Positions 8,259 through 18,072 are shown, counted from the stretch's first letter. The stretch: DNA of 64,000 nucleotides from DATFVA01 sp963747755 (GCA_963747755.1 CAVVGK010000018.1:124001-188000), one strand, 5' to 3'. Program-made: numbers and translations. Notes: a model not told the origin generated them from the letters alone.

Positions 8259-10414
8259 AATCATTTTATTTTTATATCGTAATCCTGCTTTTTTGCAGTG
8301 AAGCTGTCGCTCAGAAATCTTCTGTGACTGGTTTAGTCACCGATACGGAAGGAAAACCGGTTATAGGTGTTAATATAATTGTTGCGGATACCCGGGCAGG
8401 AACAGCTACCGATGAAAACGGCAGGTATAAAATTGAAAATTTATCTCCCGGAAATTACACACTTAAGTTTTCTGCAGTGGGTTATTCGCCGGTAACGATT
8501 GATTTTAGTCTTGATGAAAAACCGCAGATTATAAATGTAACTTTAAAACAGCAGGCTGTTGAATCTGCTCAGGTTATTGTTACCGCCGGAAAGAGGGAAC
8601 AGTACCTATCTGATCTGCCTGTTAGTGCCGATGTTATTCATTCAGATGAATTTTCAAGAAAGAATATTAATGACCTGGAAAATGCTCTTCGGTATGTGCC
8701 GGGAGTAAATATGACAGAGGACCAGATAAGCATCCGTGGATCAAGCGGATACAGCCGGGGTGCAGGCTCAAGGGTTTTGCTGGCACTTGACGGAATCCCT
8801 TTTTATACCGGTGATACCGGGGAAACGATATGGGAAATGATACCCACAGCTGCTATCGAGAGGGTTGAGATCATTAAAGGCGCTGCAAGTTCCCTTTACG
8901 GTTCTACAGCAATCGGCGGTGTGGTGAATGTGATTACAAGTGATATTCCTGAACATCCCGCAACCTTCATAAAATCTTTTGCGGGGGTTTATGATAAACC
9001 GGCTTATGCAGAATGGCGCTGGTCGCCGGAGACTAGATTTTTTAATGGATTGACACTGGCTCATGCACAAAGGTTGGGCAGGGTGGGACTGGAACTTTCG
9101 CTTACAAGACTTGAAGACATGAGCTACAAACAGAACGGGTTCTCTCACAAATATATTGGATTCCTGAAAGGTGCTTTTGAAATTACACCCGCAAGTTCAA
9201 TTACTCTCCTTGGCAATACCCTTAACAAGAAGGGGGGGAACTTTTATTACTGGAAAGATTCCAGGCATGCACTTATTCCAGCTGATGATCAGCAGGGACA
9301 GACGGTTACAACAGCACGTTACCTTCTCGGAGCTATTTATAAAAGTGTGTTAAGCAATGATCTGCTGCTGAATATAAAGACCAGTTATTACAAAACTGAC
9401 TGGAGCGATACTTCTCCGGCAATGGATAAGTCGGTTACGAATCTTTACCGCGGTGAGATACAGGTAAATAAAAGTTTCTCCGATAACCTTGTACTGGTTA
9501 CCGGTATTGAGGGATTAAGCGCAAATGTTAAATCAAATTTGTTCGGTAATCCTGATATGATCAGCGGAGGAGTATATGTCCATGGTGATATTTCTTATTT
9601 TTCACCTCTGACGATTTCTGCCGGGATACGTTATGATTATTCAAAACTGGATACGCTTGAGGGTGAAAATGCAGTGTCTCCCAAGTTAGGTTTCAATTAT
9701 AAAGCTTCTGATAACTTCATCCTTAGGGCTTCTGCGGGTACAGGATTCCGAGCACCGTCGCTTGCTGAAGGCTTTACATCGACTACAGCCGGCGGGATAA
9801 TTATCAAACCAAATCCCGACCTGAAATCGGAGACGAATCTTACATTTGAGATCGGTGCGGATTATAAACCTTTCAAAGGTATAACTTTAGATGGAGCACT
9901 GTTTCAGAGTGAATATTATGACTTTATTGAACCCAGGATAGATCCGGCGGATGGACGTGCCGTGTTCAGTAATGTAACCAGGGCAAGGATACAGGGTTTT
10001 GAGATGGATATCAACTCTGAGTTGTTTAATAAAACTATTGTTTTATCATTGAGTTATACTTATTTGTGGACAAAAGATTTAAATAAAAACAAAGCACTTA
10101 AATACAGACCCCGGCATACTTTTACCGGCTCGATCGATTACTATTTCGGAAATCTGGACCTGGGCGCCGATTTCCGGTTCTGGAGCCGGATGGAGGAGAT
10201 TGACGATGAACTGGTTAGAATAATAAATGACGGGGATCTCCGTGTTGCTGCGTACATACTCGACCTCAGGACATCATATGATTTTAAGCCGCTTGGCATT
10301 CCTGCTTCTGTTTTTCTTAATGCAAATAATGTTTTAAATTATAACTATGTTGAATTAATTGGTAATCTAAAACCTGTCAGGAATTATTCATTGAGTGTTC
10401 AATTTAGTTTCTGA
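8255..10414 (+). CDS. TonB-dependent outer-membrane receptor with carboxypeptidase-like N-terminal domain
   Basis: 719 residues. Signal peptide ending ...SEAVAQ, then a carboxypeptidase D regulatory-like domain (residues ~22-105, with GKPVIGVNIIVADTRAGTAT), then the plug domain (YLSDLPVSADVI..., DISIRG-type segment QISIRGSSGYSRGAGSR, and IKGAASSLYGSTAIGGVVNV), then a 22-strand barrel ending in the expected aromatic residue (SVQFSF). It imports a ligand using TonB energy; the ligand cannot be told from sequence. Size and plug resemble siderophore/vitamin B12 receptors more than the larger SusC proteins. Translationally coupled to the upstream lipoprotein; the next gene starts 13 nt downstream. 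Confidence 0.9.
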   Translation: MKSFYFYIVILLFCSEAVAQKSSVTGLVTDTEGKPVIGVNIIVADTRAGTATDENGRYKIENLSPGNYTLKFSAVGYSPVTIDFSLDEKPQIINVTLKQQAVESAQVIVTAGKREQYLSDLPVSADVIHSDEFSRKNINDLENALRYVPGVNMTEDQISIRGSSGYSRGAGSRVLLALDGIPFYTGDTGETIWEMIPTAAIERVEIIKGAASSLYGSTAIGGVVNVITSDIPEHPATFIKSFAGVYDKPAYAEWRWSPETRFFNGLTLAHAQRLGRVGLELSLTRLEDMSYKQNGFSHKYIGFLKGAFEITPASSITLLGNTLNKKGGNFYYWKDSRHALIPADDQQGQTVTTARYLLGAIYKSVLSNDLLLNIKTSYYKTDWSDTSPAMDKSVTNLYRGEIQVNKSFSDNLVLVTGIEGLSANVKSNLFGNPDMISGGVYVHGDISYFSPLTISAGIRYDYSKLDTLEGENAVSPKLGFNYKASDNFILRASAGTGFRAPSLAEGFTSTTAGGIIIKPNPDLKSETNLTFEIGADYKPFKGITLDGALFQSEYYDFIEPRIDPADGRAVFSNVTRARIQGFEMDINSELFNKTIVLSLSYTYLWTKDLNKNKALKYRPRHTFTGSIDYYFGNLDLGADFRFWSRMEEIDDELVRIINDGDLRVAAYILDLRTSYDFKPLGIPASVFLNANNVLNYNYVELIGNLKPVRNYSLSVQFSF

Positions 10415-10427
10415 AGGGGGGAATCAA

Positions 10428-11789
10428 ATGTTTATAGATACACACGCACATTTATTTTTACCGGAATTTGAGAATGATCTCGACGAGGTCATTGAACGAG
10501 CCAGGCAGAACAAGGTTGACTACATCATAGTTCCGGCTACCGATATAGCTACCGCAAAGAAGGCTCTGCAGCTTGCTGATAAATATGATTTTATTTATGC
10601 TGCCGTTGGAGTTCATCCTCATGATTCAAAGGACTGGGAATCCTCCTGGATACAGGAAATTGAAGAGCTCGCCAAACATCCCAAGGTTGTGGCAATAGGG
10701 GAGATAGGTCTGGATTACCATTATGATTTTTCTCCTAAAGAAAAACAGATTGAAGCTTTTAAGTCGCAGCTTGATCTCGCCGTTAAACTTAAACTGCCTG
10801 TTGTTATCCACAACAGGGAATCAGATGAAGATATGATGGAAATTGTTTCATCATACTGTGGAAGTGAGTTGAGAGCGCAGTTTCATTGTTTTAATTCGTC
10901 ACTGGAAGACGCGCTGCAATATATAAAGATGAATCATATTGTTTCGTTTACAGGAAATATTTCATTTAAGAAAATGGATGATCACAGAAAGGTGCTCGCA
11001 GGCATAAGTCTTGATAATATACTACTCGAAACTGACTCACCGTTTATGACTCCCGAACCTCACCGCGGCCACAGGAATGAGCCCGCAAATGTTAAACTGG
11101 TTGCTGAAAAAATGGCTGAGGTTCATAATATAAAAACGGAGGATATCGCTAAGGTTACCTCATTTAATGCCTTCAGGTTTTTCGGGATTGGTGTGAAAAA
11201 TAAAATCAGCTACACCTATCCGATCGGAAAAAATCTTTATATCAATATTACAAACAGGTGTAACGCCGACTGTTTCTTCTGCAGCAGGAAAGGCGACGCC
11301 ACTCTCCACGGTTATAACTTAAAGATGACGAAGGATGAAGAGCCGCCGGCCGAAATTTATATTCAGGAAATCGGAGATCCTGCTGATTATGAAGAAATAG
11401 TTTTCTGCGGTTACGGTGAGCCGACCATACGCTGGGATGTTGTAAAGAAAATTGCCCGATATGTGAAGGATAACGGCGGGAAAACAAGGTTAAATACAAA
11501 CGGACACGGCAGCTTTATAAATAAACGAGATATCACACCCGAGTTTAAAGGTTTGATTGATATTGTTTCGATAAGTATTAATACGGTTGATCCAAGACAA
11601 TATGCTAAGATTATGAAACTCGATACGCGTTTCTTTAATGAAATGGTCACTTTTGCGAAAAGCGTGAAGCAGTATACAGGTAAGCTTGTGATGAGCGTTG
11701 TCTCAATAGATGATGTTGAGATAAACAAGGCAAAGGAAGTTGTTGAGAACAAATTCGAGGCAGAATTCAGAGTTCGGCCTTATTTCTGA
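10428..11789 (+). CDS. TatD-family metal-dependent hydrolase fused to a radical SAM domain
   Basis: 453 residues from the ATG at 10428, chosen because a strong GGGGGG-type Shine-Dalgarno lies just before it and the protein then begins MFIDTHAHLFLPEF, the canonical TatD start; an upstream in-frame ATG at 10395 lies inside the receptor gene. Residues 1-260 are a complete TatD (HxH in THAH, GEIGLDYHY, HNRES, HCF, ETDSPFMTPEPHRG). Residues ~275-453 are a radical SAM domain with the cluster motif CNADCFFC (CxxxCxxC) and FCGYGEPTIRWD, the glycine-rich SAM-binding strand. The radical SAM half matches the 'TatD-associated radical SAM' family, normally a separate adjacent gene. Reaction of the second half is unknown; the first half is probably a 3'-5' DNase or related hydrolase. 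Confidence 0.88.
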   Translation: MFIDTHAHLFLPEFENDLDEVIERARQNKVDYIIVPATDIATAKKALQLADKYDFIYAAVGVHPHDSKDWESSWIQEIEELAKHPKVVAIGEIGLDYHYDFSPKEKQIEAFKSQLDLAVKLKLPVVIHNRESDEDMMEIVSSYCGSELRAQFHCFNSSLEDALQYIKMNHIVSFTGNISFKKMDDHRKVLAGISLDNILLETDSPFMTPEPHRGHRNEPANVKLVAEKMAEVHNIKTEDIAKVTSFNAFRFFGIGVKNKISYTYPIGKNLYINITNRCNADCFFCSRKGDATLHGYNLKMTKDEEPPAEIYIQEIGDPADYEEIVFCGYGEPTIRWDVVKKIARYVKDNGGKTRLNTNGHGSFINKRDITPEFKGLIDIVSISINTVDPRQYAKIMKLDTRFFNEMVTFAKSVKQYTGKLVMSVVSIDDVEINKAKEVVENKFEAEFRVRPYF

Positions 11790-11790
11790 T

Positions 11791-13227
11791 ATGAAGAAGA
11801 TCTTTATACTTTTAATCGGTTTCCTCTTCTTTTCAGCAGACATTTTTCCCCAGCTGAACAGGACACAGCTTAAGGATCAGCTGGATGATATCCTGAAGGA
11901 TGATTTCTTTAAAACCACAACAATTGCTGTAGATGTATACGACCTTACCACCGGTGAGTACCTTTACCAGGTTAATGAACACCTACTTCTGAATCCTGCC
12001 TCTAATATGAAACTGCTTACCTCGGCGGCCGGACTCGTTTTCCTCGGACCGGGTTATAATTTTGTTACTTCGCTTCAGTATACCGGCGAAATTGTTAATA
12101 ATATTCTGTACGGCGATCTGTATGTCGTTGGCGGCTTCGACCCTGTTTTCAGTACCGCCGACCTTGATAGGTTTATAAAGGATATCAGGAAGGCGGGAAT
12201 CAAAGAAATATCAGGAAATATTTACGGTGATGTTTCCAAAAAGGATTCTCTATTCTGGGGATGGGGCTGGATGTGGGATGATGATCCTTCAACAGATGCT
12301 CCTTACCTTTCGGCACTGAACATCAATAGTAACTCCATAGATGTTTATGTTACAGGCTCGGTACAGGGCAGGGAACCGAATGTCAGAACTGATCCCGAAA
12401 CTGAATATGTTAAAGTTATTAATAATGCAATGACTTCTTCGGTTGACCCGCAAAAAATAAATATCACGAGAGACTGGAAAAACAGGAAGAATGATATATA
12501 CATATCAGGATATATACTCCCACCGCAATTTACGAGTGAGGATACCGTTGAAAGCAGTGTGAATATATACAGGCCGGATTTTTACTTTATGAGCCTTTTT
12601 AAGGAACTCCTTACCAGAAGCGGAATAAAATTCTCAGGAAAAATGGCTCTAAAGAAAAAACCGGCAACTTCCAATTGGCTCTCTGTATTCAGCAGACGTT
12701 ATGACTCCGTGATGACATATATGAATAAGCGAAGCGATAACCTGAGTGCTGAAATGGTCCTTTATTCACTTGCAGCCTCGTTTAATACCTATCCTGTTAC
12801 GGCAAGGCAGGGACTGGAGGTGCTTGATTCGCTGCTCACCCTTTCCGGTGTATTAAAGAACAATTACGTTCTGGCTGATGGATCCGGTGTGTCACGCTAC
12901 AATCTTGTCAGTGCTGAACAAATATTGAGTTTGTTAAAATATATGTATTCTATTGACGAGTATCTTTTCAACATTTATTTAAATTCGCTGCCTCTATCAG
13001 GAGTCGATGGTACACTTTCAAAAAGAATGAATGAAACGGATGCAGAAGGAAAGGTTCATGCTAAAACAGGAACTTTAAGAGGTGTCAGCTGCCTCTCGGG
13101 TTATGTTGCTACAAAAAATGACCACCTGCTGGCGTTCTCTATTCTGGAACAGAACTTTATTGACAGAACAGCATATGCAAGATTCCTCCAGGATAAAATT
13201 TGCCAGGTACTGGCTGAGTATAAGTAA
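11791..13227 (+). CDS. dacB: D-alanyl-D-alanine carboxypeptidase/endopeptidase, PBP4 (DacB) type
   Basis: 478 residues from the ATG at 11791, which directly follows the previous stop and opens a good signal peptide (MKKIFILLIGFLFFSADIFPQ, with Gln after the cleavage site). Penicillin-binding motifs: SxxK in SNMKLL (~residue 71), SxN in KRSDNLSAE (~residue 317), KTG in HAKTGTLRG (~residue 430). The long insert between SxxK and SxN is typical of class C PBPs (peptidase S13). It trims or opens peptidoglycan cross-links in the periplasm. Alternative start at 11740 lies inside the upstream gene and lacks the signal peptide context. Confidence 0.92.
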   Translation: MKKIFILLIGFLFFSADIFPQLNRTQLKDQLDDILKDDFFKTTTIAVDVYDLTTGEYLYQVNEHLLLNPASNMKLLTSAAGLVFLGPGYNFVTSLQYTGEIVNNILYGDLYVVGGFDPVFSTADLDRFIKDIRKAGIKEISGNIYGDVSKKDSLFWGWGWMWDDDPSTDAPYLSALNINSNSIDVYVTGSVQGREPNVRTDPETEYVKVINNAMTSSVDPQKINITRDWKNRKNDIYISGYILPPQFTSEDTVESSVNIYRPDFYFMSLFKELLTRSGIKFSGKMALKKKPATSNWLSVFSRRYDSVMTYMNKRSDNLSAEMVLYSLAASFNTYPVTARQGLEVLDSLLTLSGVLKNNYVLADGSGVSRYNLVSAEQILSLLKYMYSIDEYLFNIYLNSLPLSGVDGTLSKRMNETDAEGKVHAKTGTLRGVSCLSGYVATKNDHLLAFSILEQNFIDRTAYARFLQDKICQVLAEYK

Positions 13228-13291
13228 ATGGTTTTATATCCTCACTGAATTCTGGTAAATTATTTTTTTTAATTCTTATCTACAGTAACAG

Positions 13292-14278
13292 ATGAAGCTA
13301 AACAAAATATTGCTTCTGCTTTTCGCAGCTGTCCTTATTACAGGCTGTGAAAAGAAAGAAGAAAATATAATTTCGAGGCCCGTTTTTGAAATTCGAAAAA
13401 CTGACAGCATTCCTTCTTTCAGCGGTGAGAATGCCTATGCTATGACGAAAGCACAGGTTGGTTTCGGTCCAAGGAACCCCGAATCTGCGGGTCATGCTCT
13501 GACTTTATCATTCCTTCAGAATGAACTAAACAGGTATGCAGATGAAGTGAAATTACAATCGTTTTCTTATGCGGGTTATAACGAGGAGTTAAATCTTACC
13601 AATATTATAGCAAGATTTAACCCCGGCGATAAAAACCGGGTAATGATTTGTGCTCACTGGGATACAAGACCCCGTTCAGAACGTACAAAGGATAGTACAA
13701 AACGTAATCTCCCCATCCCGGGAGCTAATGACGGAGCCAGCGGCTGCGGGGTAATACTTGAACTTGCCAGGGCGCTTGGTGACAAGAAGTTAAATGTTGG
13801 TGTAGACCTTGTGCTCTTTGACGGCGAGGATTACGGGAAGGAAAATGATCTCGACAATTATTGTCTCGGTTCAAAATATTATTCTGTGAATATTCCTGGT
13901 GGTACTTATCCGCGTTTTGCAATCCTGCTTGATATGGTAGGCGACAAAGATGCTGTATTCATGAAAGAGGCAGCCTCTTTGGAATATGCTCCCGATATTG
14001 TTAACCTTGTCTGGGATATTGCTTCTCAGCAGAGTGCTTCCTCATTCATTCCAAGGAAGGGTGAATCTATATATGATGATCATATTCCCTTAAACCAGGC
14101 GGGAATTAAATCAGTGGATATTATCGATGCAGAACTTGTAGGAGCTGATACTCCGGTTGAAAGACGGAATTACTGGCACTCTGACCGGGATACGATCGAC
14201 AATATATCAGCAGGCACCCTGCAGCAGGTTGGTAACGTACTTGTCACTCTTCTTTATTCAATACATTTTAATACATAA
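13292..14278 (+). CDS. M28-family lipoprotein, probable glutaminyl-peptide cyclotransferase
   Basis: 328 residues. Lipoprotein signal with lipobox LITGC. The M28 fold motifs are clear: CAHWDTRP (first zinc His), PGANDGASGCGVILELA (zinc Asp), FDGEDYG (catalytic Glu), LDMVGD, and DDHIPLNQAG with the last His. The HWDTRP...GANDGASG...FD.EDYG pattern fits bacterial type II glutaminyl cyclases as well as M28 aminopeptidases. A cyclase role is attractive because most signal-peptidase-I proteins in this window carry Gln at the new N-terminus. The gene ends exactly where prmA begins (TAA then ATG). Activity is inferred; the family call is firm. Confidence 0.82.
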   Translation: MKLNKILLLLFAAVLITGCEKKEENIISRPVFEIRKTDSIPSFSGENAYAMTKAQVGFGPRNPESAGHALTLSFLQNELNRYADEVKLQSFSYAGYNEELNLTNIIARFNPGDKNRVMICAHWDTRPRSERTKDSTKRNLPIPGANDGASGCGVILELARALGDKKLNVGVDLVLFDGEDYGKENDLDNYCLGSKYYSVNIPGGTYPRFAILLDMVGDKDAVFMKEAASLEYAPDIVNLVWDIASQQSASSFIPRKGESIYDDHIPLNQAGIKSVDIIDAELVGADTPVERRNYWHSDRDTIDNISAGTLQQVGNVLVTLLYSIHFNT

Positions 14279-15127
14279 ATGAAAAAGTATAAAGAATTTC
14301 TTATCACGGCTGAACCGTTCAACGCTGAACTGCTCTCCAGTATATTGTGGGAGCTGGAAATTACGGGTATTAATGAGGATGTAAATTGCCTTCGTGTGTT
14401 TGCAGAGATTGAAAGTAAACTTACTCCTGATATTATAAGTTCTCAGCTGAATAAATTAAAGTCAGAGAATCTCCTGCGTGACTTTAAAGTCGAAGAATCC
14501 ATCCTTGAAGAGAAAAACTGGAATGAGGAATGGGAAAAATCCCTCAATGTTATCCAGGTCTCTGAACGAATCGTGATTAAACCATCATCAAAGAATTATG
14601 ATAAGAAGGATGATGAGATAATTATTACAATTGACCCCAAGATGTCCTTCGGTACAGGGGAGCATCAGACAACTAAATTAGTAATCCGGCTGCTGGAGAA
14701 ATATGTGCAGAAAGGGATGAAGATTCTTGATGCGGGTACAGGCACGGGCATTCTATCTATTGCCGCAGTCAAACTGGGAGCCTCAGGTGCTCTTGCTTTT
14801 GATACCGATGAGTGGTGTTATGAGAATGCAAAAGAAAATACAGATTTGAATAATGTATCTGATGAAATCCGGATCAGGATAGGGGATATAAGTATTATAC
14901 AAGAACAGGATTTTGATCTTATACTTGCAAATATTCAAAAGAATATTCTGCTTGAGCTTTCAGGAGAATTTCATGGCAGATTGAAGCAGAAAGGTATTAT
15001 CCTGTTATCAGGATTGCTTTCAGATGATGAACGGGATATACTGAAAGAGTATGAATTAAAAGGATTCAGTCATCTTGAAACCATCCAATTGGATGACTGG
15101 ATAGCACTCAGTTTAGTTAAGGCGTGA
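14279..15127 (+). CDS. prmA: ribosomal protein L11 methyltransferase PrmA
   Basis: 282 residues. Trimethylates lysines and the N-terminus of ribosomal protein L11. Motifs: ILEEKNWNEEWEKSL in the N-terminal domain junction, IDPKMSFGTGEHQTTKLV (PrmA signature), SAM-binding ILDAGTGTGILSIAAVKLGA, and DLILANIQKNILLEL (catalytic N-I region). Abuts the M28 gene with no spacing, so it is likely coupled to it. It converges on the amidohydrolase gene 7 nt downstream. Confidence 0.95.
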   Translation: MKKYKEFLITAEPFNAELLSSILWELEITGINEDVNCLRVFAEIESKLTPDIISSQLNKLKSENLLRDFKVEESILEEKNWNEEWEKSLNVIQVSERIVIKPSSKNYDKKDDEIIITIDPKMSFGTGEHQTTKLVIRLLEKYVQKGMKILDAGTGTGILSIAAVKLGASGALAFDTDEWCYENAKENTDLNNVSDEIRIRIGDISIIQEQDFDLILANIQKNILLELSGEFHGRLKQKGIILLSGLLSDDERDILKEYELKGFSHLETIQLDDWIALSLVKA

Positions 15128-15134
15128 TATAAAC

Positions 15135-16799
15135 TCACTGCTTGTAGACAATTTTACCACCGACAATGGTCATCTCAGCTTTCACGTCTTTGATTTTCAC
15201 AGGATCAATAGTGAGCAGGTTGTCGCTTAAGACCACAAAGTCTGCATATTTCCCCGACTCTATACTTCCTTTATCTTTTTCTGTGAACTCCGCATAAGCG
15301 CTGTTAAGAGTATAGCATTTTATTGCATCCCTGATACTGATCTTCTGCTCAGGGATCCACCCTTCAGGATTTTTACCATCTACAGTCCTTCTTGTAACAG
15401 CAGCATAAAGGGTCAGGAATGGATCTATAGTTACTACAGGCCAGTCGGTTCCGAAACAGACCATTGCATGGCTTTCAAGGAATGACCGGTACGGGTGAGT
15501 ATATTTTATCCGCTCTTTCCCGATTCTCTTTACAGCCCAGGCACCGTCTTCTATTGCGTGAGTCGGCTGAACGCTGGCGATCACACCAATTTCTGAAAAC
15601 CGTGGTATATCATCAGGCCGGATGTGCTGTGCATGTTCTATCCTGAACCTTCTATCCCACGCAGGATTTTCTCTCCTGATTTTTTCATATAAATCCAGCA
15701 TATAAGAGTTAGCTCTGTCTCCGATTGCATGTGTTGATATCTGTATATGATTACGGTCAGCATCAGAAGCCCACTCACTTAGTTTCCCGTCAAGAATAAT
15801 ATCGTTCGGTAATCCTGTGTTTGTTGTATCTCCTTCATATGGTTCAAAAAACCAGGCGGAACTTGAACCAAGCGACCCGTCAGAGAATGCTTTTACTGCT
15901 CCCAGTTTAAGGAATTCGTCTCCTGTACCGGCAGAAATATTATTATTAATCAGGTAATGGTAATCATCAATAGGCCATCTGATGGAAATTCTGCATGTGA
16001 GTTTGTTTTCCGACTCAAGTTTTTTATATGCATCATACGCCGGTCTTTCTTCAATTGAGAAGATATCCTGCACACTTGTTATTCCGAACCGCGCGGCTTC
16101 CTTAAGTGAAGTTTTGGCAGCCTCATAGAAATCATCAACATTGTGATCAGGAACCACATCGAAAATAAGCTCCATTGCATTATCTTTGAGGATGCCGGTC
16201 GGTTCACCTGTTTTAGGATCTTTAACAATCAGGCCGCCTTCAGGACTTTTAGTTTCCCGGGTTATTCCTGCAAGTTCAAGCGCTCTGGAGTTTGCAAGAC
16301 CAAGATGCCCGTCCATCCGGCTGACAAAGACAGGAGTCTCACCGGTGATATCATCGATATCCTCTTTTGAAGGAAGTCTCTGTATGTCCCAGCTTTCATG
16401 ATCCCACCTTCCGCCGGTTACCCATTTGCCTGAAAATTGTTGTACATACTCCGACAGTATTTCTCTGAAATGATTGATTGATTTTGCAGGCCGCAGATCG
16501 ATCCCCATCAGGTAAAATCCGCCGCCCAGGAAATGAAGATGTGCATCGTTAAATCCCGGCATCATAAACTTTCCGCCCAGGTCGATCACTTCAGTTGAAC
16601 TATCTATCCTGCTTTTAACCGCCTGGTTTGACCCCACGAAGGTGATCAGGCCGTTTTCAACTAATACTGCCTCTGACTCCGGCTGTTCCTCATTTACAGT
16701 ATAGATAATGCCGTTTATAAATGCTTTCTTCTGTTGAGCAGTAATTGCGGTCATAATAAATATAGTACAGGTTATTACTAAAAATATTTTGTGCAGCAT
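15135..16799 (-). CDS. exported amidohydrolase, YtcJ-like
   Basis: 554 residues. Signal peptide (MLHKIFLVITCTIFIMTAITAQ, Gln after AxA). An amidohydrolase_3 fold follows: N-terminal beta-sandwich, metal-binding DAHLHFLG, FSDGSLGSSSAWF, STHAIGDRANSYML (His ligand), RIEHAQHIRPDDIPRF, FGTDWPV, and the C-terminal beta-sandwich GSIESGKYADFVVLSDN. This YtcJ-like group hydrolyses N-acyl or cyclic amide bonds; the natural substrate is mostly unknown. Export to the periplasm or beyond is unusual only in that many homologues are cytosolic. It stands alone between prmA and the T9SS genes. Confidence 0.87.
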   Translation of the reverse strand: MLHKIFLVITCTIFIMTAITAQQKKAFINGIIYTVNEEQPESEAVLVENGLITFVGSNQAVKSRIDSSTEVIDLGGKFMMPGFNDAHLHFLGGGFYLMGIDLRPAKSINHFREILSEYVQQFSGKWVTGGRWDHESWDIQRLPSKEDIDDITGETPVFVSRMDGHLGLANSRALELAGITRETKSPEGGLIVKDPKTGEPTGILKDNAMELIFDVVPDHNVDDFYEAAKTSLKEAARFGITSVQDIFSIEERPAYDAYKKLESENKLTCRISIRWPIDDYHYLINNNISAGTGDEFLKLGAVKAFSDGSLGSSSAWFFEPYEGDTTNTGLPNDIILDGKLSEWASDADRNHIQISTHAIGDRANSYMLDLYEKIRRENPAWDRRFRIEHAQHIRPDDIPRFSEIGVIASVQPTHAIEDGAWAVKRIGKERIKYTHPYRSFLESHAMVCFGTDWPVVTIDPFLTLYAAVTRRTVDGKNPEGWIPEQKISIRDAIKCYTLNSAYAEFTEKDKGSIESGKYADFVVLSDNLLTIDPVKIKDVKAEMTIVGGKIVYKQ

Positions 16800-16930
16800 A
16801 TACCATCCTGCTTTCAGTTTAACTGGCTGGCACTAATATAAAAAAACGGAGGCGATTAAGAAAATGAAGAGGCTGTTACAGAAGACCGGTCGAGGTGACA
16901 TCAGGTCTTTTTTGGCAGCCTCCTATAAAA

Positions 16931-17986
16931 TTATTTAAGCAGCAGGAGCTTCCTTGAAGCAGAAAAATTATCCGTAACTAGTTTGTAGATATACACGCCG
17001 CTTGCAAGTCCGGCTGCATTAAACTGAACAGAATGTCGGCCCGCTTCCTGGTTTCCGCCTACAAGGCTTGCAGCTTCTCTCCCGGTAACATCATATACTT
17101 TAAGACTTACTTTGCCGGGCAAAGCTGTGTAATATTCTATTGTTGTAACCGGGTTAAACGGGTTGGGATAATTTTGTTTGAGAGCAAAATTCGTCAGGTT
17201 AACATTTACTTCAGCTATATCAGAATATGAGAAACTTCCGTTCAGATCCATCTGCTTCAGCCGGAAGTAATTCATTCCCGCAGACGGATTTTTATCAGTA
17301 AATACATAACTTGTTTTTTCAGTAGTCGTTCCTCCCCCATTTAAAAAACCTTCGGGGTTCCACTTTCCTGAAAAGTTATCTTTTCTTTCAACCTGGAATC
17401 CTTTATTGTTGGTTTCTGAAGCAGTTGACCAGGTTAACTGAACCTCACCATTACTGCTTACTGCATTGAAAGAAATAAACTCTACAGGTACAATTTCAAG
17501 AATACGTATGGGAAAATTTGAGCCAAAATTCCAGTGATCCAGGTTAGAAGGAATTCCGTCGCCATTCACACTGTTTGCTGCAGAATAGAGCGTATCCCAG
17601 TCTACAGAGTCTGTCGCGGTATAATTAAAATACCAGGAGACAGTATCTCCTGAGAATATCCTTGGCTGATTATGGGTCACTTCGTCAGCAAGAATCTGGG
17701 TTCCGGGATCAGTTGCGGTTAGTGTGCTGAAGCGCGATGCCACATCGAAGCCGCCTTTTACCATCGGCCCTCCGGTTAAATATATATGATACTCTGCAGT
17801 CTCGCCCCTCAACAAGGAATCGGGACCTTCAATCCATACCTGAACTCCAGCATCAGGATCAATATTGTGACAGACGCATCCGTTACCGTTCAGCCGGGTA
17901 ACTCCCGCTATACCTGTTGAGAAATCAACTCCGGCATATATTACAGCGGAAATAAAAACTATCAGTAATAAGTAATTTATTTTCAT
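16931..17986 (-). CDS. T9SS cargo protein with choice-of-anchor-V/reeler-like domain and CxCH motif
   Basis: 351 residues. Signal peptide at 1-18. Residues ~25-170 form a reeler-like domain that starts with a C-V-C-H motif in NGNGCVCHNIDP, as in 'choice-of-anchor V' proteins, possibly a metal or heme ligand set. Residues ~180-265 are a fibronectin-like domain (WSTASETNNKGFQVERK) common in this group. The last ~85 residues are a type A T9SS sorting domain (FALKQNYPNPFNPVTTIEY ... LKVYDVTGRE ... SGVYIYKLVTDNFSASRKLLLLK). It is expected to be secreted through the outer membrane and anchored or released. Partner unknown. It shares the FN-like and sorting modules with the next gene. Confidence 0.78.
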   Translation of the reverse strand: MKINYLLLIVFISAVIYAGVDFSTGIAGVTRLNGNGCVCHNIDPDAGVQVWIEGPDSLLRGETAEYHIYLTGGPMVKGGFDVASRFSTLTATDPGTQILADEVTHNQPRIFSGDTVSWYFNYTATDSVDWDTLYSAANSVNGDGIPSNLDHWNFGSNFPIRILEIVPVEFISFNAVSSNGEVQLTWSTASETNNKGFQVERKDNFSGKWNPEGFLNGGGTTTEKTSYVFTDKNPSAGMNYFRLKQMDLNGSFSYSDIAEVNVNLTNFALKQNYPNPFNPVTTIEYYTALPGKVSLKVYDVTGREAASLVGGNQEAGRHSVQFNAAGLASGVYIYKLVTDNFSASRKLLLLK

Positions 17987-18044
17987 ATCAATATATTTTT
18001 AGTAAATGAATAAGGTGTGAACAAGCTGAGCGAAGCATCAGGGG

Positions 18045-18067
18045 GATTGCTTCGCTTCGCCCGCAAT
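18045..18067. repeat. interspersed repeat copy (ATTGCTTCGCTnCGCnCGCAAT family)
   Basis: GATTGCTTCGCTTCGCCCGCAAT between two T9SS genes is one copy of a repeat also found at 35957, 37655-37752 and 58155. Here an upstream GCGAAGCA (18030-18037) can pair with TGCTTCGC (18048-18055) to form an 8-bp hairpin just after the stop of the downstream-strand gene. Confidence 0.7.
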
Positions 18068-18072
18068 AATAT

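Noticed and set aside
16849..16925. terminator between the amidohydrolase and the anchor-V gene
   Set aside because: AGACC...GGTCT followed by a T run is present but the stem is only 5 bp with a long loop, and no plus-strand gene ends nearby.
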